Below, one piece after another: positions 23,201 to 31,843 of a stretch of DNA of 64,000 bases. Each line of letters opens with the position of its first letter. The first letter of the stretch is position 1. The stretch is from Cryptosporangium aurantiacum. Lineage in GTDB: Bacteria > Actinomycetota > Actinomycetes > Mycobacteriales > Cryptosporangiaceae. The notes under the pieces were generated by a model that saw only the letters and a list, made by a program, of their open reading frames with translations, did not search any database and was not told the origin of the DNA. The position numbers were made by a program, and so were the translations under genes. The DNA is taken from contig NZ_FRCS01000014.1 in assembly GCF_900143005.1 (NCBI RefSeq), positions 124,001 through 188,000 of the forward strand, read 5' to 3'.

Positions 23201-25931
23201 CCGGGTAGAGCGTCGTGAACCAGCCGACCGTGCGGGAGAGGTCGAGCGGGTCGCCCGGGAGCACGTCCTCCTCGCGGCCGTGGCCCTCCAGCTCCAGCAG
23301 GACCGGCGCCGAGGAATCGCGCCACCGTCCGATCGCGAGCACCAGCGCGGCGATCAGCGCGTCGTTGACGCCGCCGTGGATCGCGGCCGGGACCGGGCCG
23401 AGCAGCCGGGCGCTGACGTCCGGCGGCAGCGAGACCAGCAGCCCTTGCTCGGTGGCGACGGTGTCCCGGGCCGGGTCGAGCGGGCGCCGCCCGAGCGTCG
23501 GGTCGGGGGTGTTGACCGCGTTGCGCCAGTACTGCTCGGAGTCGGCGAACGCGCCCGCGCGGGTGCGGTCGCGGAGGGCCGCGGCCCAGTCCTTGATCGA
23601 CGTCGAGGGCGCCGGCAGCGGGGCGCCGCTCGCGGCGGTGGCCAGGTCCTCCGCGAGGACCCGCAGCGACACCCCGTCGACGATCACGTGGTGCGCGACG
23701 ACGATGAGCCGCCCCTCGTGACCACACGTTGCTGTTTCGGGGGCGCCCGGTAGCCACGAGAAGTGGACGAGGTGGGGGGTGAGTGCGGCGACCGCCGCAT
23801 CGACGGCGGCCGCGTCGTCGGGTGCACCGTCGACGATCGTGACGACGTCGGCTGCTGAGGGCGTGCCGACAGGCTGCACCTCGAGCGCCCACCGGCCGCC
23901 GGGCGCGGGCACGACTCGGGTGCGTAACGCGTCGTGGGCCGCGAGGACCGCGTCGACCGTCGCATGCAGGGACTCGGCCGTGAGGCCGGCCGGCGTGCGC
24001 AGCACGATCCCCTGGAAGAACCCGTCCATCGCCGGCCCGGCGTCCTGCAGCCACTCGGTGATCGGCGTCGGCGGCACGAGGCCGGTGCGGTCGGCGGCCA
24101 CGCCGGCGGACGCCTCGACGGCGGTGACCACGGTCGCGAGCGCCGCCGGGGTCGGCCGCGCGAACAGGTCTCGCGGACGCACCCGCAGACCGGCCTTGCG
24201 CGCCTGCCGGACGACCGCGATCGCGACGATGCTGTCGCCGCCGAGCGCGAAGAAGTCGTCGTCCGCCCCTACGGTGGTGACTCCGAGGACGGACGCGAAC
24301 ACGTCACAGAGCGCCTGTTCGGTCGGTGTCCGGGGCGCGCGGGAACCCGCCGAGGGCCCCACCGAGTAGTCAGCCAGCGCCGCCCGGTCCACCTTGCCGT
24401 TCGTCGTGGTCGGCAGCTCCGGCAGCACGGCGAACACGCTCGGCACCATGTACTCGGGCAGCCGCTCGGCACACCACGCCCGCAACGCGTCCGGCGTCAG
24501 CGTGGACGGCCCCGCGGCGAACCCGACCAGGTGGTCCGTCGGCACCTTCGCGACGATCACCGCGGCCTGCCGGACGTCCGGATGCCCGGACAGCGCGGCC
24601 TCGACCTCCTCCAGCTCCAGCCGCATGCCGCGGATCTTGACCTGGTTGTCGGCGCGGCCGACGAACTCCAGCGACCCGTCGCCGGTCCACCGTGCCAGGT
24701 CACCGGTGCGGTAGAGCCGCGATCCCGGCGCGCCGAACGGGTTGGCGACGAACCGGGACGCGGTCAGCCCCGGCGCGTTGATGTAGCCCCGGCCGAGCAG
24801 GAACCCGGCCGCGTACAGCTCACCGGTCTCCCCCACCGCGACCGGCTGGAGGGCGTCGTCCAGGACGTAGAGCTGCGTGTGCGGGTTGGGCCGCCCGATC
24901 GAGGTGGCGATCCGCTCGGCGGTGTCGCGGTAAATCACGTGCGAGACGCCGATCGTCGCCTCAGCGGGCCCGTACCCGTGGTAGAGCGTCGTCGTCAGCT
25001 GCGCCCGGAACCGCTCGAACAGATCGGGCGTCAGCACCTCACCGCCGCACCAGACGTGCCGCAGCCCGGCCAGCGCGTCGGTGCCGCGCGCCATCTCCAG
25101 CAGCGCGTCCAGCATGGACGAAACAAGGTAGACGAACGTGACCTTCTCGCCCGCGATCAGGTCGAGTAGGTACTGCGGGTCGCGCTCACCGCCCGCCTCG
25201 GCGACCACCACGTACCCGCCGGACACCAGCGGCAGCAGGATCTCGTTGACCGAGATGTCGAACGCCAGCGGCGCCTTGAACAGCGACGCGTCACCCGGTC
25301 CGAAATGCAGGATCTCCTCGACCTGCCAGCGCAGGCGCTCGGCGATCGCCTCGTGCCGGATCATCGCGCCCTTCGGCGTCCCGGTCGATCCGGACGTGAA
25401 GATCACGTACGCGAGCCCGGCGCCCTCCAGCGGAACGAGGAACGGCTCCCCCGGCTGCCCCCCGTAGGCCCAGTCGCCGAGGTCGACCGGAAAGGCCCGG
25501 ACGTCCTCCGAAGCAGCCGCCCCGACCACGAACCGCACCCGCGCGTCGGTCAGCACCTGCTTGCGCCGCTGCTCCGGCCAGCCCGGGTCGACCGGGACGA
25601 ACGCGCCCCCGGCCAGCAGGATCGCCAGCACCGACACGACCATCTCGGCCGAGCGGGGCAGGCTGACCCCGACGACCTCCTCCGGCCGCAGACCGGCCTG
25701 CTGCAGCTCGCGTGCCAGCTGAAACGCCCGCTCGCCCAGCTCGCGATAGGTCAGCCGGACACCGCCCGGCGCGACGAGCGCCAACGCGTCCGGAGTGGCC
25801 GCGAGCTGCGCGACGAAGCCCGCAGGCACCGTGCTGGTGGCGGCTGGATGCGTGTCGTTGTTCCACGATTCCAGCTTTTGTAACCTCTCGGCACGCACCG
25901 AATCACTCAGGGTAACGAGGTCGCGCTGCAT
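1440..25931 (-). CDS. Six-module non-ribosomal peptide synthetase for an exochelin-like hydroxamate siderophore
   Basis: The protein has 8163 residues in one uninterrupted frame. Domain order is A1-PCP1-E1 / C2-A2-PCP2-E2* / C3-A3-PCP3-E3 / C4-A4-PCP4-E4 / C5-A5-PCP5 / C6-A6-PCP6-TE. The carrier serines are 567, 2040, 3656, 5346, 6854 and 7870; PCPs followed by an E domain have GGDSI and the last two have GGHSL. The thioesterase nucleophile is Ser7999 (GWSFGG) with His8141. There is no leading C domain, as expected for a starter module. Specificity codes aligned by eye to GrsA give formyl-hydroxyornithine, beta-alanine, hydroxyornithine, threonine, hydroxyornithine, glycine. E2 is degenerate, and C3 and C5 lack the second motif His. 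The start is ATG with AGGA upstream. It is last in the iron-regulated operon. In Mycobacterium smegmatis the corresponding activity is split between FxbB and FxbC. The product is inferred. Confidence 0.95.
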   Translation of the reverse strand: MQRDLVTLSDSVRAERLQKLESWNNDTHPAATSTVPAGFVAQLAATPDALALVAPGGVRLTYRELGERAFQLARELQQAGLRPEEVVGVSLPRSAEMVVSVLAILLAGGAFVPVDPGWPEQRRKQVLTDARVRFVVGAAASEDVRAFPVDLGDWAYGGQPGEPFLVPLEGAGLAYVIFTSGSTGTPKGAMIRHEAIAERLRWQVEEILHFGPGDASLFKAPLAFDISVNEILLPLVSGGYVVVAEAGGERDPQYLLDLIAGEKVTFVYLVSSMLDALLEMARGTDALAGLRHVWCGGEVLTPDLFERFRAQLTTTLYHGYGPAEATIGVSHVIYRDTAERIATSIGRPNPHTQLYVLDDALQPVAVGETGELYAAGFLLGRGYINAPGLTASRFVANPFGAPGSRLYRTGDLARWTGDGSLEFVGRADNQVKIRGMRLELEEVEAALSGHPDVRQAAVIVAKVPTDHLVGFAAGPSTLTPDALRAWCAERLPEYMVPSVFAVLPELPTTTNGKVDRAALADYSVGPSAGSRAPRTPTEQALCDVFASVLGVTTVGADDDFFALGGDSIVAIAVVRQARKAGLRVRPRDLFARPTPAALATVVTAVEASAGVAADRTGLVPPTPITEWLQDAGPAMDGFFQGIVLRTPAGLTAESLHATVDAVLAAHDALRTRVVPAPGGRWALEVQPVGTPSAADVVTIVDGAPDDAAAVDAAVAALTPHLVHFSWLPGAPETATCGHEGRLIVVAHHVIVDGVSLRVLAEDLATAASGAPLPAPSTSIKDWAAALRDRTRAGAFADSEQYWRNAVNTPDPTLGRRPLDPARDTVATEQGLLVSLPPDVSARLLGPVPAAIHGGVNDALIAALVLAIGRWRDSSAPVLLELEGHGREEDVLPGDPLDLSRTVGWFTTLYPVALRAEGTDLGDVVKGIKEQLRAVPHRGLSYGALRYLDGRSDLTVAPQILFNYLGRFAADTPEPWSLVAGDDTVLERRDPRMPLPRALEINAIAVEGPLGPVLEARLTWPDGVLDESDVETLAGYWADLLTAIATAPDVTGFTPSDFPLVTLSQDDVDTLAAETPGLRDVLPLAPLQEGLYFHATFTPDADPYVVQQIIELSGPLDADRLRRAAEALFDRYPNLGAAFRPVGDGTVRAVIADRAPVPWRTHDLTGSDAVADRIADIAAVERSEPFDLARPPGMRYALVRVAADRHVLVQTVHHVLADGWSVPLVLGDLVALHEGTPLPPVTPYREFLRTLAATEADVDAIADALTGIDEPTRLAAVLPAPAEPVDGFGRVDLELPGDRLQTWAREQGLTVSNLLAAAWGLLLGRATDRSDVLFGSTVSGRSGDLPGLDTMVGLLINTVPARVRWGADDTLADVVRRYADAQRGLVEHEHAALAAVQRRVGLPELFDTLLVIENYPFPGSPEGAALRVAGLDVVEAPHYPVTLMARPGEVVRLAITHDRRLLDAAGARALLQRYAAVLGALVDTPDQRAARLPLLDADERDHLLGAGVGADAGPVDTVLAMFAAAVTAHPDHTAVVAGDTRLSYAELDRRSASVAATLSAAGVHRGDVVAVVARRTVELPVAVLGVLRAGGAYLPVDPAYPAARIRLMLEVAQPTLVLTDGSAEVDAPMLRIANCNAEPSDVVRVAPLDPATVIFTSGSTGRPKAVVGTHAGLANRLAWARRSWTPPGDDIRVARSSLSFVDGTTELLGGLVAGATMVLADAVTGADGAVLTRLVHDSGATQLLAVPSLAAALAETASERLGAVRRWIVSGEPLRGDTVRALAAASPGAEIVNSYGSSEVAGDVLAGPVRPDEPVTLGAPVPGASVYVLDAGLGLVPPGTGGEIYVGGVQLALGYLGQGPETAARFVADPFGAPGDRLYRTGDRGRWTPDGRIEFLGRVDDQVKVNGHRVELPEVESALRRVPGVADAVAAVRAATGGARSLHAYVVPTELAALSPEVVLAALRAELPAHLVPATVTLIDAIPLLPNGKRDRSALPDPASVLTAEEPASPRAEQIATHIAAVLGRPRVGARDDFFVLGGDSITAIRLVHRLAKEGLPLSTQDVFRARTAAALDAHLGETVTTDPEALGTVPLLPTPERWSELDDLGDYRVTSLVTTPAGLSLPVLERALQVVLDHHDGLRLRPERQSGVFLTLEVPPPGTRSAADVLRRIELPDPAGASALDAGASAPAGAPSVPAAASASAAVASGPTALDRAVGTESAAAGIDPVAVSASIAVTEDAPLAVVWFDAGADRDGSLLFVAHPLLLDDASWPIIHADLAAAYAATADGRRPQLRPVPTSLRRHARQVVEDAGRPERIAEFDTWKSVLRPGADLVPGAIGEGATTTHRASIGGTVAAWLAAAPGATAERYALAALRRAVDRLRAEDVLPAVTDLLVDVERTARDRVGVDAGSDLSRTVGQLALTVPVRFGPAPEPRDTLLADTADTLAALPDSGVGFGGLRYLHPRAGRALAAASAPQVLLRLAGFGQASEWERSVWERQVLPPSGDPFLGDWYLVECDLAAGRTADGPVVELTLRHTADAPDEPAGARLAVEWQAALAEFAEAALHAEQSTQHPAHGGAPAAAQGRPTGGPPPAGGASAADGAPRAAATPAGEATPAGQSGAGRPGAGRSAAQVRLTPERLSTVKLTQDEIDAVVAAAPVPVADLWGLSPLQRGVYFQASYEGTTGTYVAQNVFHLDRRLDVDALTLAFRALLRRHPTLRAGFTATGLSTPVQYIAADLDARVTEIEAPDEETLSAAIAEDRDRPFDLTRPPLVRLTVVHGPSNHDLLLLTPHFLLWDGWSRELVLRDLFALYDSRGSRGAVPDEGAGFPDYLHWIARQDADASRRAWSTALSGLEPTLLVPAAVGREPILSDRVLAALPADVTARLGDRARAAGATLNSVLTAAMGLLLGAETGSADAVFGTTVAGRPADLRGAENVVGLYLNTVPVRVTARPDATVADLARRVQDDRVDLTPHDYLGLGDIQRVTGAEQLFDTLYVLQNFLADETFSDLEAAQGITAVDYHDTTHYPLTWVLTPGERLAVKLEYRPDLVTAAEAQSLMDRFTRLLTTLADSLDRPAASLDLLLDADRAALAADWASGAHDIGDATIADLLAERAARIPTETALVAKEGTVTYAELDARVSKLARLLRANGAGPERIVALALPRSVDMVVALFAVLRSGAAYLPLELDHPTERLTDIIDDARPALLLTTNAHLALADAQHTFGGQVLVLGTPAVEAARAAQPAGPLPAAEGFTLDHPAYVIYTSGSTGKPKGVVTPYRGLTNMQLNHRAEIFDPTVARAGGRRLRIAHTVSFSFDMSWEELLWLVEGHEVHVCDEELRRDAVALVAYCQANRIDVINVTPTYAHHLFDAGLLDPAGYPPCLVLLGGEAVSDTVWEQLSAPDGPAGYNLYGPTEYTINTLGGGTADSATPTVGTPIWNTRGYVLDGWLRPVRPGVVGELYIAGAGLARGYLNASGLTASRFVADPHIPGGRMYRTGDLVRQRPDGNLDFLGRSDDQVKIRGYRIELGEVEAALSALPEVRQAAAVAWTDPATNTKLLAAYLVPAGDGADLPLKVRATLSGRLPDYLVPTRYGVVDELPLTVNGKLDVKALPVPTPPGGGRTRAPRDAAETVLCDIYADVLGLPEVGIDDDFFALGGDSISSIAVSGKARAAGLSLTPRDIFRRRTVQALAAALPTGPVTAAPATVDSGVGTVALTPMLAETEQAETPLSGFYQSLVVRTPVTLQRDQLEQLLQALVDRHDLLRARLTHPAEPAPAPAAEAGPAAPAGPAPATPVPAGAESAAAAAGGSGADAPGWALEVPPVGAVDAASLLVASGTLDPEATAAQLDPAAGVMLRAVWDPATRRLLLVVHHLVIDGVSWRILTADLATGWKHLQAGDAVHLDPVPTSFRTWADLVRGADVEPDRAYWRDVLATPDPLLGSRAADPTVDTGATVASVSFELPPDVTGDLLGRVPAAIRGRVNDVLLAGFALALAEWRRGRAPENSWGHETSPTLLSLEGHGREGELFDTAPDLSQTVGWFTAIHPVRLDPGTLRWDDVVSGGPALVAAVKAVKEQLRTIPSKGLSYGVLRYLRGGDGWDTRPQILFNYLGRFGADPDEDWAGVEALREGVDPSNPAMTLEVNALAQDGPDGPTFTATLAYPTGILRADEVSALADRWSDALRALARCADLAGATPSDFPLVSLLQADVDALEAHPSGLRDVLPLLPLQEGMYFQSSIADAGRDSYVVQQVARLTGRVDPAALRRAVEATVARHDALRASYRPLIDGRVVQVIADHVDVPWAEFDLSRPDPAGADPTGAPGGETGTVGGDPGTAGSDAGLAGAEAGTAARSVELERICAEQLAAPFDLAEPPLLRYALVSLSENEHRLVETMHHLLADGWSYPLVFSDVVESYERGRSGAGYALAEPPVTFADHVAAVVGRDRDAARETWVRALTGVEPTTLVPVDASYVPDRHDSAFRTLTMERADALTAAARAHGVTVSTFLHGAWGLVLGGLLDRDRVVFGSTVSGRGGELPGVENIVGLLINTIPVPMHWTPAETLGTVLTRLHDQQTDVLDVQQVGLAELARAVGVREFFDTMVVVENFPAVRGSDRPDELTVEGFTGTDSPHYPLALVAFPGEGLTLELKYDVGLVGAGDAERLLARVEHVLDQLVAGLDTPVARLDLLLADEPRPTPGASATDRGQIETGARPDAAASVAGLGLIATLVDAFASAPTAADAVAVSYRDTALTYGELDARSNRLARLLIARGVGPEDRVAIALPRSADLVVALLAVLKAGAAYLPIDITAPAGRLRYILADAAPAALIGEPATLAGLQLPGAPATLAGLESAVPTALAGPEAGEAATLAYPESAVPLVAVDDPALREYPAGPVTDVDRRAPLHADNTAYVIYTSGSTGKPKGVAVTHRNVLALFAAADEHFTFGPDDVWTMFHSYAFDFSVWELWGALRYGGKLVVVDPDVARDPAQFRILLRDESVTVLNQTPSAFYPLIEADREATGDLALRYVIFGGEALDLGRLAPWYARHAEDAPRLVNMFGITETTVHVTFRALSADDTAAGSVIGDALPSLRVYVLDRALRPVPPGVVGEIYVAGEQLARGYLDRPGLTASRFVANPFGPGRLYRSGDTARWTADGDLVYLGRSDHQVQIRGYRVELGEIETALLARDEIANAAAVVRRDDQGRDRLVAYVVPRAELEVDAVRAALEGTLPGYMVPSAIVPLEALPLTVNGKLDRAALPAPEALRTRRGRATGSHGPAPEPARAGGPTLRGPTAAAVASSGDAPSGGHRPAVAPRLASISEREASTGLQVLQEEFAAVLGLDVVEPDEDFFALGGDSIIAIQLANRVKRRGLAISPRDVFVHRTPAALAETVAPAPVVAAPRRSDGVGEVALLPIVSRLAELGGRIDRHNQSELLLAPPGLDRARVTALVDALVAHHDALRLQLHRPVPVLWSLEVRAAAEAAVTVVDAVGMDSERLRELIGDESDAAADRLDPEAGRVLEVVFFDRGPDAQGRLLLVAHHLVVDGVSWRILVEDLAHGVSEPAHTSLRSYARTLTENAGQTARLTEFEHWTRVLAPGGELDPAASTAGLTVGGTRDHVVTLPPSVTAPLLTRVPADAGVDVTETLVAGLHRAVAAWRGDDHPLVLDLERHGREPIDGADLSRTVGWFTAIAPVRLPSPEAGSTALLHQVRDALRAAPDRGLGYGLLRYTNPRTGPALARLGTPQVLFNYLGRFPVGRTGDWDTAPEVDALRVGSDPDLGTPYLLEVNVECHDTAAGPELRAVFTYPSDGLPLDDVRVIADAWTAALTELSGVRTPLVDVDPDLIPADAEDVWPLSPLQEGLFFQARFAGDSDVYVAQNAFDFAGRVDADALASAYAAVLERHPAMRLGFLADGLPRPVAFVGASLDPGVTVVEGSDVDAVTAADRSVPFDLAAPPLSRLTIVRGADGTDRVLFTYHLLLWDGWSRELVLRDLFAAYAAFRAGSPWQPDPVPAGFPDYLRWLARQDAAASADAWRTALADAEPTVLFPAAVGTAPVLAESLALELSASRTDAVAEAARSCGVTLNAVLTTALGLVLAYEAGAPDAVFGTTVAGRPTELDGVDEVVGVFLNTVPQRVRLGATDAVRDVLRRVQLDHVDLMPHQYLGLGDIQRAVGRGTLFDSLYVLQNFLDDDTFTDLESTHGFETAQAVDATHYPLTWVATPGRRLRVRLEYRPDVVERSRAEALLARFGAVLDALVGDPSAALADVPLGLPSEDAARVASWASAQHAFDETTIAELFAERARLSPDAPALTFEGTTLTYAELDARINRLARFLLSRGAGPETVVGLALPRSLDVVVALFAVLATGAAYLPLELDLPDERLHTMIADAQPLLVLAASTRLADASVELFPDTSGFSDAALTAEELGAFAPGTPGRLDHPAYVIYTSGSTGKPKGVVTPYRGLTNMQLNHRAEIFAPVVAATGGRQLTIAHTVSFSFDMSWEELLWLVEGHHVLVCDEQLRRDATELVAYCRANRVDVINVTPTYAQHLLDLGLLDPSGHPPCLVLLGGEAVAETLWAALRDADGVLGYNLYGPTEYTINTLGGGTTDSATATVGRPIWNTRGYVLDAWLRPVLPGVPGELYISGAGLARGYLGRPGLTAERFVADPWVPGGRMYRTGDLVRERADGNIDFLGRTDDQVKIRGYRVEPGEIRTAIEEQPGIRQAAVVAMAGTGGAKRLVAYLVPSADAASAAGAGSAVGAASAVGAGAPAGSADAAGGGLVEAVRAALAARLPAHMVPSAFAVVDALPLTVNGKLDTAALPVPAAAASKSRPPRDEREERLCALFADALEVESVGPEDDFFDQGGHSLTAIRLLGAVRSEFGGDVSLRTLFDTRTPERLAAALTDAGPAAAPLSRRPAGEAPVLSAAQQRLWLLDQLDPGSSAYNYPLLVRLHGRLDLDALRAAVDDVVARHEILRTLLPVVDGAPVARVVPDPRVPVEVVPGDEALIAAAVARPFDLAHELPLRVLAVSSEHDTVLALVLHHIAMDEWSDGPLLRDLDVAYRARLAGTAPEFDALPVQYADYARWQDGVLEGRAAAERDYWVRRLDGLPAEIALPATGPRGSGQPAGLVSLTLPSSLVEPLRALAATEQASLFMVLHAALATLLHRHGAGDDVPIGSPTSGRGDEALAELVGFFVNTVVLRADLSGAPSFAELVRRVRDVDLAAFDAATLPFQQVVEAVNPPREPGRNPLFQVMIGYFMRPAAADSLLGLPVGEAPEFAADPKVDLNVTFIDGGDGLEVTLEYDAGRFDADTAQRLLDRLVVLLTDVGARPETPVGTARMLTLSDRAEQRSWGTGDPLPPTERTWVDAFAAQVGLAPEATALVAGESWTYAELDAASARYAVRLAELGVGPESLVGISLPRTPDLLAAVIGVLRAGAAYLPLDPAFPADRLAFMVDDARPAVVLVDGASRELFPAGTPVWDIAASPAVGGPWVDRHVSPEAAAYVLYTSGSTGRPKGVVVTRGDLDAFLAAVSQPVPVSRDDRLLAVTTLSFDISVLELLAPLRTGATIVLASGDQVRDPLLLADVVRGEGVTVLQATPSLWAALLDASDVDLSGVRALVGGEALPPALASRLHERAASVTNLYGPTEVTVWATTDDVDARWADRPSIGRPLPGTLVRILDDALNPVPAGVVGELYLGGAQVTRGYLGRPGLTASRFVAGPSGQRIYRTGDLARWAPDGRIEYLGRSDDQVKVRGFRIELGEIEAVATSHPDVRRAVVLARGDRLVGYLVGPSEVPAGLTSLLAAALPAYMVPSTWVVLDALPLTPNGKVNRGALPSVDERPTVGREPASRLEATLCALLARALGVTEVGPDDDFFTRGGHSLLLVRLATLIREELGVQMPVAELFTLPTAAALARRITGGTPAGDALAPILTLREGTGAPLFCVHPASGLGWQFVGLTRYLPDDVPLVALQSPRLSGGAAPESLADAATSYADRIEQRAPDGPVRLLGWSFGGALAHRTAVELTARGRVVTFLGLLDARLDGPASGDVATLMTELGYTVPAGDLTVEGAVALVRAAESGVIGALEDAQIARIVETYLASDRMIASAEYPVYDGDVLFVDAMVPEQGFSGAASPSWRPYVGGELRAVPLRCAHSELLDPSTLTELGPLITEALTR
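5246..8439 (-). other. NRPS module 5: C-A-PCP, predicted L-hydroxyornithine
   Basis: Residues about 5831-6895. C5 carries HLLLWDG (His5966, Leu5967). The A5 pocket reads DMENLGLINK, identical to A3, and C5-A5 resembles C3-A3 throughout. The carrier serine is Ser6854 in GGHSL. No epimerase follows, so the residue should stay L. Confidence 0.78.
8440..13361 (-). other. NRPS module 4: C-A-PCP-E, predicted D-allo-threonine
   Basis: Residues about 4191-5830. C4 has an intact HHLLADG (His4389-His4390). The A4 pocket reads DFWNIGMVHK, the classical threonine code. The carrier serine is Ser5346. E4 is intact, with HHLVVDG at 5529, ERHGRE and [10 protein letters not shown]. Epimerising L-Thr at C-alpha gives D-allo-Thr. 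A short tandem repeat is inserted in the A4 N-terminal lobe (see findings). Confidence 0.8.
13362..18071 (-). other. NRPS module 3: C-A-PCP-E, predicted D-hydroxyornithine
   Basis: Residues about 2621-4190. C3 carries HFLLWDG (His2791, Phe2792) instead of HHxxxDG. The A3 pocket reads DMENLGLINK, the code reported for delta-N-hydroxyornithine in CchH. The carrier serine is Ser3656. E3 is intact, with HHLVIDG at 3868, [16 protein letters not shown] and NYLGR. Confidence 0.78.
18072..22736 (-). other. NRPS module 2: C-A-PCP-E (E degenerate), predicted beta-alanine
   Basis: Residues about 1066-2620. C2 has an intact HHVLADG (His1212-His1213). The A2 pocket reads VDTLISSGDK: Asp235 is replaced by Val and an Asp sits at 236, the pattern described for beta-alanine domains, where the amino group lies one carbon further out. 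The carrier serine is Ser2040. The following E domain is degraded: the HHxxxDG site is HPLLLDD at 2260, [10 protein letters not shown] is [10 protein letters not shown], and NYLGR and EGHGRE are unrecognisable. Ala-rich insertions occur within it. Confidence 0.72.
22737..25931 (-). other. NRPS module 1: A-PCP-E, predicted D-formyl-hydroxyornithine
   Basis: Residues about 1-1065. The A1 pocket reads DINYWGGIGK, which is the code reported for the formyl-hydroxyornithine domain of coelichelin synthetase CchH. The carrier serine is Ser567. E1 is intact: HHVIVDG at 747-753, [16 protein letters not shown] and NYLGR. Loading this residue would need the hydroxylase at 31844-33160 and the formyltransferase at 33319-34293. 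Confidence 0.8.
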
Positions 25932-25967
25932 GGTGTCTGTCCTGCCTATCGCGGGGTAACTGTGCGG

Positions 25968-27737
25968 TTACTGCACCGGTGCGGGGGTGCGGCCTTCCCA
26001 GGCCTGCCAGAGCTGCGCATAGCGGCCTCCGGCCGCCACGAGTTCGGCGTGCGTCCCGTGTTCGACGGTCCGGCCGTGTTCGAGGACGACGATCCGGTCC
26101 GCAGCCGCGGCCTGGGTGAGCCGGTGGGCGACGACGAGCGTGGTGCGGCCCGCAGTGGCCGCGGCCGCCGACTCCTCCAGATCGCGGGCGCCGGCGCTGC
26201 CGGCCTCCGCGGTGGCCTCGTCGAGGATCGCGATCGCCGGGTCGAGCAGGACGAGCCGGGCCAGCGCGAGCTGCTGGGCCTGTGCGGGCGTCAGCTCGTG
26301 TCCGCCCTCCCCCACCGCGGTGTCGAGGCCGTCCTCGAGCGCCTCCGCCCACCGCAGTGCGCCGACCGTCCGCAGCGCTGCGACCGCGTCGTCGCGGGTG
26401 GCGTCCGGCCGGGCAAGCTGCAGGTCCTCCAGCAGCGTGCCCGCGAACACGTGGGTCTCCTGACTGATGATCGCCACCTGCCGCCGCAGCTGGTCCGGCG
26501 CCAGCTCGGTGACCGGGACTCCGCCGACCAGCGCGGTTCCGCGCTCCGGACGCAGTGACCCGGCCGCGATCAGCGCGAGCGTCGACTTCCCGGCGCCGGT
26601 GGAGCCGACCAGCGCCACCCGCTCGCCCGGCTCGACCCGGAACCCGACGTCGAACAGCACCTGGTGGGCGCCGTCGTAGCTGAAGTTGATGCCGGACAGC
26701 TCCAGCGAGGCGTCGACCGGAGCTCGGTCGGAGGACGGCTCGGGCTCGGTACGCATCGTCACGACGCCGACCAGCCGGGCGAGGCTCGCGCCGCCGGCCT
26801 GGATCTGGTCGAAGCTGAATAGCAGCATGCCGATCGGGTTGAACAGCCGGTGGAACAGCACCGCGGCAGCCGAGGTCTGACCGACCGTCACCGCGCCATT
26901 CTCCACCAGCAGGAAGCCGACCACGAGGATCGCTGCCAGCCCGAAGAACTCGGCCCGGTTGACCCGGCCGACGAAGCGGGTGAACAGCGTGAAGACCGAA
27001 ATCGAGACGTCACGGGCCCGCGCCGACGCGGTCTCGATCTCCCCCAGGTGACGCTGCTCCAGCCGGTAGGCGTGCACGGTCGGCAACCCCTGCGAGCTGT
27101 CGACGAGCAGCTGGCCCCGTTCGGCGATCGCTTCCCGCTCGGCCTTGTACCCGGGCGCGGACCGCGGCAGGTACCAGCGCAGCGCGAACACGTAGAGCGG
27201 CACCGCGACCGCCCCGGCCAGCCCGAGCCGCCAGTCGATCCCGGCCATCGCCGCCAGGCTCAGCACGCCGAGCAGCAGCGACGACACCATGTTCGGCACG
27301 GTCTCGGAGACCGCCTGCCCGATCGAGGCGACGTCGGCACCGACCCGGGAGAGCAGGTCGCCCTTGCCCGCCCGCTCCAACACCGGGGTGGGCAGCGTCA
27401 GCGCCCGTCCGACGACTTTCTCCCGCAGGTCGGCGAGGATCCGTCCGCACAGGCGCGCGATCAGCAGCGTCGAGAGGCCGGTCGCGAGACCGCCGAGCAC
27501 CGCGGCCACCACGACGACGATCGTCACCCGGACGATGACCGAGGTCTCCGCGCCCTCCCGCACCCGGTCGACGAGGTACCCCAGGACGTACACCGGCACG
27601 ACCGACGACGCCGCGGCCACCAAGCCCACGACCAGCGTCCCGAGCGCGTCCAGCCGCCGTTCGCGCAGCTCGCTCCAGAGCCAGGCGCCGGTCTTCCGAG
27701 CGCTGGCGACCGGGAGAATTTCGCGAGCGTCCGTCAT
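25968..27737 (-). CDS. ABC exporter half-transporter, catalytic subunit (intact Walker A/B, degenerate signature)
   Basis: A 589-residue fused membrane-ATPase half-transporter. Six transmembrane helices lie in roughly the first 320 residues and the nucleotide-binding domain is C-terminal. Walker A is intact (GSTGAGKST), Walker B is AILDEATAE with its catalytic Glu, and the H-loop is VVAHR. The ABC signature LSGGQ is replaced by LTPAQAQQ. It starts at an ATG overlapping the stop of the partner half-transporter by 4 bases, so the two are translationally coupled and probably form a heterodimer. Only 36 bases separate it from the synthetase. By position it should export the finished siderophore, as proposed for the ABC pairs of other actinobacterial hydroxamate clusters. 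An import role of the IrtAB kind cannot be excluded. Confidence 0.9.
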   Translation of the reverse strand: MTDAREILPVASARKTGAWLWSELRERRLDALGTLVVGLVAAASSVVPVYVLGYLVDRVREGAETSVIVRVTIVVVVAAVLGGLATGLSTLLIARLCGRILADLREKVVGRALTLPTPVLERAGKGDLLSRVGADVASIGQAVSETVPNMVSSLLLGVLSLAAMAGIDWRLGLAGAVAVPLYVFALRWYLPRSAPGYKAEREAIAERGQLLVDSSQGLPTVHAYRLEQRHLGEIETASARARDVSISVFTLFTRFVGRVNRAEFFGLAAILVVGFLLVENGAVTVGQTSAAAVLFHRLFNPIGMLLFSFDQIQAGGASLARLVGVVTMRTEPEPSSDRAPVDASLELSGINFSYDGAHQVLFDVGFRVEPGERVALVGSTGAGKSTLALIAAGSLRPERGTALVGGVPVTELAPDQLRRQVAIISQETHVFAGTLLEDLQLARPDATRDDAVAALRTVGALRWAEALEDGLDTAVGEGGHELTPAQAQQLALARLVLLDPAIAILDEATAEAGSAGARDLEESAAAATAGRTTLVVAHRLTQAAAADRIVVLEHGRTVEHGTHAELVAAGGRYAQLWQAWEGRTPAPVQ

Positions 27738-29452
27738 CGCAACACCGTCTTCCGGTAGATCTCGTCGTCCGCGCCCAGGTCGGCGTGGGTTCCCTCGCCG
27801 ACGATCCGGCCGCCGTCCAGCACGATCACGCGGTCGGTGATCGCCATCAGCGCCGGGCTGCTCGCCACCAGCACCGTGGTGTAGTTGTCGCCGCCGGAGT
27901 GGCGCAGCGTCCGGACGCCTTGCGCGATGACGTGTTCGGTCACCGAGTCCATCGCGGTCGTCGGGTCGTGCAGGACGAGGATCTGTGACCGCACCAGCAG
28001 CGCCCGGGCCAGCGCGACCCGCTGCCGCTGTCCACCGGACAGGTTCGCGCCCCGCTCGACGATGACGTGCTCCAGGCCCTCCGGGTGCGCCGAGATGACC
28101 TCGTCCGCGGCGGAGCTGCGCAGCACGTCCTCGAAGAGCTCCCGGTCGTGGTCGCCTGCCCCGGCCAGCACGTTCTGCTCGATCGAACCGCCGAACAGGT
28201 CGGACTTGTGCGGCTGGACCAGCAACGCGGCCCGGACGACGTCGCGTTCGATCTCGTGCAGCGGGTGACCGCCGACCCGGATCGAACCCTCGTACTCCTC
28301 GGGCGCGACCCGCCCGGAGAGGATCTTCACCAGCGCCTCGCCGTCGGCGGGCTGGGTGGCGACGATGCCGACCACTTCACCAGGTTCGATCCGTAGGTCC
28401 AGCCCGTCGAGCGGACCGAACCGCAGCCCGGCCAGCTCGACCCGGACCGGTCCGTCGGCCAGCGGACGGTCGGCCGGGGGCAGCAGCGGCTCGGCGTCCA
28501 GGACCATCGCGACCCGGTTCGCGGACGCGCGGGCCTCGGCCACCCAGCTCGGGACGATCGCGAGCAGCGTGAACGGTTCGATCAGGAACTGCGCGAGGCC
28601 GATCACCGTGATCAGCTGCCCGACCGTGATCTGGCCGGTCAGCGCGAAATATCCGGCGAGGATCGCAACACCGCACGCCAGCAGCGTCGACAGCGTCGTC
28701 GAGGCGGTCAGGTAACCACCCTGGGTACGCGCGGCCCGCAGCTGCGCGCGCAGCGAGAGCTGGCTGACCCGGTGGTACCGGTCGGACGCCGCCCGCTCGG
28801 CACCGATGCCCCGCAGCGGGCGGACGCCGCTGACCAGGTCGGTGGCGAGCGACGTCGCCTTGCCGGCGAGTTCCTGCTGGCTGGCGACCCGCTTGGTGAT
28901 CAGCGGTGAGCTGAGCTGCAGGCCGACCAGGACGATCGGCGTCCCGATCAGCACCAGCAACCCGAGCGGGACGTCGATCACGAACAGCGCGACCGCGGCC
29001 ACGACCGTCGCGACGATCGAGCCGAAGATCCGGGGGATGTAGTCGAGCAGGTAGGACGTGTTGTCGGCGTCCGAGGTGGAGACCGTGAGCAGCTCACCCG
29101 CGGGAAGATCGGTCCGGATGCCACGCGGGTCGAGGATCTTGCCCGACAACTCCATCCGCAGCTGGTGGGCCTCCCAGGCGATCGCCAACATCAGCTGCCG
29201 CGCGCCGAAGCGGTAGACCAGCGTCAGCACCGTGAACAGACCGGCGAGCACGGCCACCCAGAAACCCAGGCTGCTTCGGTCGCCGGTGGCCACCGCGCGG
29301 TCGATGATGACGCCGATCAGGATCGGCACCAGCGTCTCGCACGTCTGGTGCGCGCCGATCAGCAACGACCCGACCGTCAACCGGCGCCCGTTCCGCGTCA
29401 CCGCGCGAATCAGGACCCGGCTCCCGCCGGGCCCACTGCTAGCCGAACCCAT
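27734..29452 (-). CDS. ABC exporter half-transporter, non-catalytic partner (degenerate Walker A/B, intact signature)
   Basis: A 572-residue half-transporter with the same layout as its neighbour. The P-loop has decayed: where GxxGxGKST should stand the sequence is ATQPADGEAL, with no Lys. Walker B reads LVLHDPTTAMD, with His at the Asp position and Asp at the catalytic Glu position. The H-loop His is Ser (VASSPAL). The signature LSGGQRQR is perfect. This is the mirror image of the downstream protein, so a heterodimer would have exactly one complete ATP site. I chose the ATG at 29452, preceded by AAGGGGA at good spacing; an in-frame GTG exists at 29470. It lies between the MbtH gene and its partner in the siderophore operon. 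Confidence 0.9.
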   Translation of the reverse strand: MGSASSGPGGSRVLIRAVTRNGRRLTVGSLLIGAHQTCETLVPILIGVIIDRAVATGDRSSLGFWVAVLAGLFTVLTLVYRFGARQLMLAIAWEAHQLRMELSGKILDPRGIRTDLPAGELLTVSTSDADNTSYLLDYIPRIFGSIVATVVAAVALFVIDVPLGLLVLIGTPIVLVGLQLSSPLITKRVASQQELAGKATSLATDLVSGVRPLRGIGAERAASDRYHRVSQLSLRAQLRAARTQGGYLTASTTLSTLLACGVAILAGYFALTGQITVGQLITVIGLAQFLIEPFTLLAIVPSWVAEARASANRVAMVLDAEPLLPPADRPLADGPVRVELAGLRFGPLDGLDLRIEPGEVVGIVATQPADGEALVKILSGRVAPEEYEGSIRVGGHPLHEIERDVVRAALLVQPHKSDLFGGSIEQNVLAGAGDHDRELFEDVLRSSAADEVISAHPEGLEHVIVERGANLSGGQRQRVALARALLVRSQILVLHDPTTAMDSVTEHVIAQGVRTLRHSGGDNYTTVLVASSPALMAITDRVIVLDGGRIVGEGTHADLGADDEIYRKTVLR

Positions 29453-29491
29453 CACATCCCCTTCGTCCACCCCGGCGTGAAACAGACCGCG

Positions 29492-29716
29492 CTACGCGCG
29501 GGACATGCTCTCCCGCAAGCTGCGCGGCCGCAGGTCGGTCCAGTTGGCCTCGACGTAGGCCAGGGCGTCGGCCCGGCTCGCGCCGCCGTCCGCACCGAAC
29601 ACGACCCGCCATCCGGCGGGTACCGCGGCGAACGTCGGCCAGAGCGAGTGCTGGTCCTCGTCGTTGACCAGCACGCTGAACCGGCCGTTCTCGTCGTCGA
29701 AGGGGTTACTCGACAT
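29492..29716 (-). CDS. mbtH: MbtH-like adenylation-domain chaperone
   Basis: A 74-residue protein with the full family fingerprint: an NPFDDENG opening, [10 protein letters not shown], the [10 protein letters not shown] strand, and [13 protein letters not shown] at the C terminus. MbtH proteins bind the N-terminal lobe of NRPS adenylation domains and are often needed for their solubility and activity, so this one should serve the six A domains of the giant synthetase. The frame is open upstream to 29761, but the ATG at 29716 gives the canonical MSSNPF start and is preceded by GGGAGGAG. It sits between the importer permeases and the exporter genes in the same operon. Confidence 0.95.
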   Translation of the reverse strand: MSSNPFDDENGRFSVLVNDEDQHSLWPTFAAVPAGWRVVFGADGGASRADALAYVEANWTDLRPRSLRESMSRA

Positions 29717-29757
29717 GATGATGCATCTCCTCCCGGTAGGAAATTCCGCCACGGTGG

Positions 29758-30792
29758 TCACTGGGTGCGTGCGGCGCGCGCGAGCATCCAGGCGAAGTAC
29801 GCCCCGCCGACGGTCACCGTGACCACGCCGACGGGAAGTTGGATCGGGGCGAACACGTGCTGTGCCACCCAGTCACTGACGATCAGCAGCAGCGCTCCCA
29901 TCGCGGCGGCGGGCGTGAGCGCGATCCCGGCCGAGCCGGTCAGGCGGCGGGCCAGCTGGGGTGAAGCCAGCGCGACGAACGCGATCGGCCCGGCGGCCGC
30001 GGTCGCGACCGCGATCAGTGCGACGCCGAGCGCGAGGTAGGTGAGTCGGGCGCGCTCCACCTGGACGCCGAGGCCGGTGGCGATCTCGTCGCCCATCTCC
30101 AGGAGCTGGAGCCGCGGACCGCCGATCGCGAGCAGCGTCACCAGCAGCGCGAGCAGCCCGAGCACCGGCGGGACCTGCGTCCAGTCCAGCCCGTTCAGGC
30201 TTCCCTGGCCCCAGATCGTGGCCGCGTACGCGGCCTGCAGGTCGACCTTGATGATGAACCACTGGTTGATCGACGTCAGGATCGCGCTGATCGCGATGCC
30301 GACGATGATCAGCCGGAATCCCTGGACGCCGCGGCGGTAGGCGAGCAGGTACACGGTCAGCGTGGTGGCCAGACAACCGACGAGAGCGCCGGCCGCTACC
30401 AGGAAGTACGCGTTGCCGATGAAGACCGTGACGACGAGGACGCCGGTGAACGCACCGGTGGTGAAGCCGATGATGTCCGGGCTGCCGAGCGGGTTGCGGG
30501 TCAGCGCCTGGAAGATCGCGCCGGACAACCCCAGCGCCGCGCCGATCGCCAGCGCGAGCAGCACCCGCGGCAACCGCAGGTCGAGCACCACCAGCTCGGC
30601 AATCGTCGAGCCCTGCCCCACCAGCGCCGCCAGCACCTCACCCGGCGAGAGCACGACGTCCCCGGTGCCCAGCGACACCACGGCGACCGCGAACGCGAGA
30701 ACGGCGAGCGTGGCGACGACGAGGAGGGTCCGCACCCGATAGCGCAGCGAGAACGACCGCCCGGGGCGGATGGCGACGAACGGCAGCGTCAC
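29758..30792 (-). CDS. FecCD-family ferric-siderophore ABC importer permease
   Basis: A 344-residue polytopic protein of the BtuC/FecCD type, about nine to ten hydrophobic helices. Family motifs are [20 protein letters not shown], the [14 protein letters not shown] loop that contacts the binding protein and ATPase, and the C-terminal [20 protein letters not shown]. The frame is open far upstream, but the GTG at 30792 overlaps the stop of the preceding permease gene as GTGA, giving [11 protein letters not shown] as the N terminus. It would form a heterodimeric channel with the upstream permease. No dedicated ATPase gene is visible in the operon, so a shared ATPase elsewhere in the genome must energise uptake. 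Confidence 0.92.
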   Translation of the reverse strand: MTLPFVAIRPGRSFSLRYRVRTLLVVATLAVLAFAVAVVSLGTGDVVLSPGEVLAALVGQGSTIAELVVLDLRLPRVLLALAIGAALGLSGAIFQALTRNPLGSPDIIGFTTGAFTGVLVVTVFIGNAYFLVAAGALVGCLATTLTVYLLAYRRGVQGFRLIIVGIAISAILTSINQWFIIKVDLQAAYAATIWGQGSLNGLDWTQVPPVLGLLALLVTLLAIGGPRLQLLEMGDEIATGLGVQVERARLTYLALGVALIAVATAAAGPIAFVALASPQLARRLTGSAGIALTPAAAMGALLLIVSDWVAQHVFAPIQLPVGVVTVTVGGAYFAWMLARAARTQ

Positions 30793-31838
30793 GGCCCGCT
30801 CACCACCTTGCGGGTCCGGATCCACCAGATCAGGACCGGCGCGCCGATGAACGCGGTGACGATCCCGACCCGTAGCTCGCCGGGGCGGACGATCAGCCGG
30901 CCGACGATGTCGGCGACGAGGATCACGATCGGCCCGACGAGGACCGTGAAGCCGAGGATCCAGCGCTGGTCGGTGCCGACGACCCAGCGGGCCAGGTGCG
31001 GGACGACCAGGCCGAGGAACCAGATCGGCCCGACGGCCGCGGTCCCGCCACCGGCCAGCAGCATGATCGCCAGTAGCGCGACGAACCGCGTCCGGGCGAG
31101 GTTGACGCCCAGCGCTTTGGCCATGTCGTCGCCGAGCGAGACCGCGTTCAGCGACCGCGCGACCGCGACCGCGAGCAGCGTCCCGACGACGATGAACGGC
31201 GCCGCCGCGGCCGCGACGTCCAGCGATCGCCCGGCCAGCGACCCGACGTCCCAAAATCGCAGGTAGTCGAACGCCCGCGGCTTGATCAGCCGGACGCCTT
31301 GCGACGCGCCTTCCAGCACCGCCCCGAGCGCCACCCCGGCCAGCGTCAGCTGGATCGGCGTGGGGGCGCCCCGCCCGGCCGACCCGAGCACGTAGACCCC
31401 GATCAGCGCGACCGCGACCCCGATGAACGCGAACCACACGTACGACCAGTAGCTGGTGAAGCCCAGGAACCCGATCGCGATCACCACGAACAGCGCCGCC
31501 CCGGAGTTGATGCCGAGGATCTGGGTGTCGGCGAGCGGGTTGCGGGTCACCGCCTGGATCACCGCGCCGCAGACCGCGAAGGCCACCCCGACGAGGAGAC
31601 CCAGCACCGTCCGCGGCACCCGCAGGTCCCGGACGATCGACTGGTCGTCGGTGCCGGCGTAGTGGAACAACGCGTCCCAGACCGTGCCGGGGCTGACGTT
31701 GCGGGTGCCCAGCAGGAGGCTCAGCGCGCACACGACTACCAGGAGTAACAGCGCGCCCAGCAGCACGCCGCCGCGGCGAAGGTTCGCCGCGGCGGTTGCG
31801 CTGGTGGCCCGGGGAGGCTGGTCGACCAGTGTGGCCAC
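30789..31838 (-). CDS. FecCD-family ferric-siderophore ABC importer permease
   Basis: A 349-residue polytopic membrane protein and the first of the two importer permeases. It shows DLRVPRTVLGLLVGVAFAVCG, the TRNPLADTQILGINSGA coupling segment and the VGLLxPHxxR-like LGLVVPHLARWVVG, all characteristic of iron-siderophore permeases. The GTG start lies 5 bases after the stop of the hydroxylase gene, and the gene ends in a 4-base overlap with the next permease, so it is inside a tightly coupled operon. Together with the binding lipoprotein at the left edge it should import the ferric siderophore. Confidence 0.92.
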   Translation of the reverse strand: MATLVDQPPRATSATAAANLRRGGVLLGALLLLVVVCALSLLLGTRNVSPGTVWDALFHYAGTDDQSIVRDLRVPRTVLGLLVGVAFAVCGAVIQAVTRNPLADTQILGINSGAALFVVIAIGFLGFTSYWSYVWFAFIGVAVALIGVYVLGSAGRGAPTPIQLTLAGVALGAVLEGASQGVRLIKPRAFDYLRFWDVGSLAGRSLDVAAAAAPFIVVGTLLAVAVARSLNAVSLGDDMAKALGVNLARTRFVALLAIMLLAGGGTAAVGPIWFLGLVVPHLARWVVGTDQRWILGFTVLVGPIVILVADIVGRLIVRPGELRVGIVTAFIGAPVLIWWIRTRKVVSGP

Positions 31839-31843
31839 GTTGC

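Noticed and set aside
29717-29761. GTG at 29761 as the MbtH start
   Set aside because: It would overlap the permease stop as GTGA, but the resulting N-terminal extension is not found in MbtH proteins, and ATG 29716 has a better ribosome site.
30793-31731. Upstream extension of the second FecCD permease frame
   Set aside because: It is out of frame with, and buried in, the first permease gene; the sequence is an Arg/Gly-rich shadow, while GTG 30792 gives a normal N terminus.
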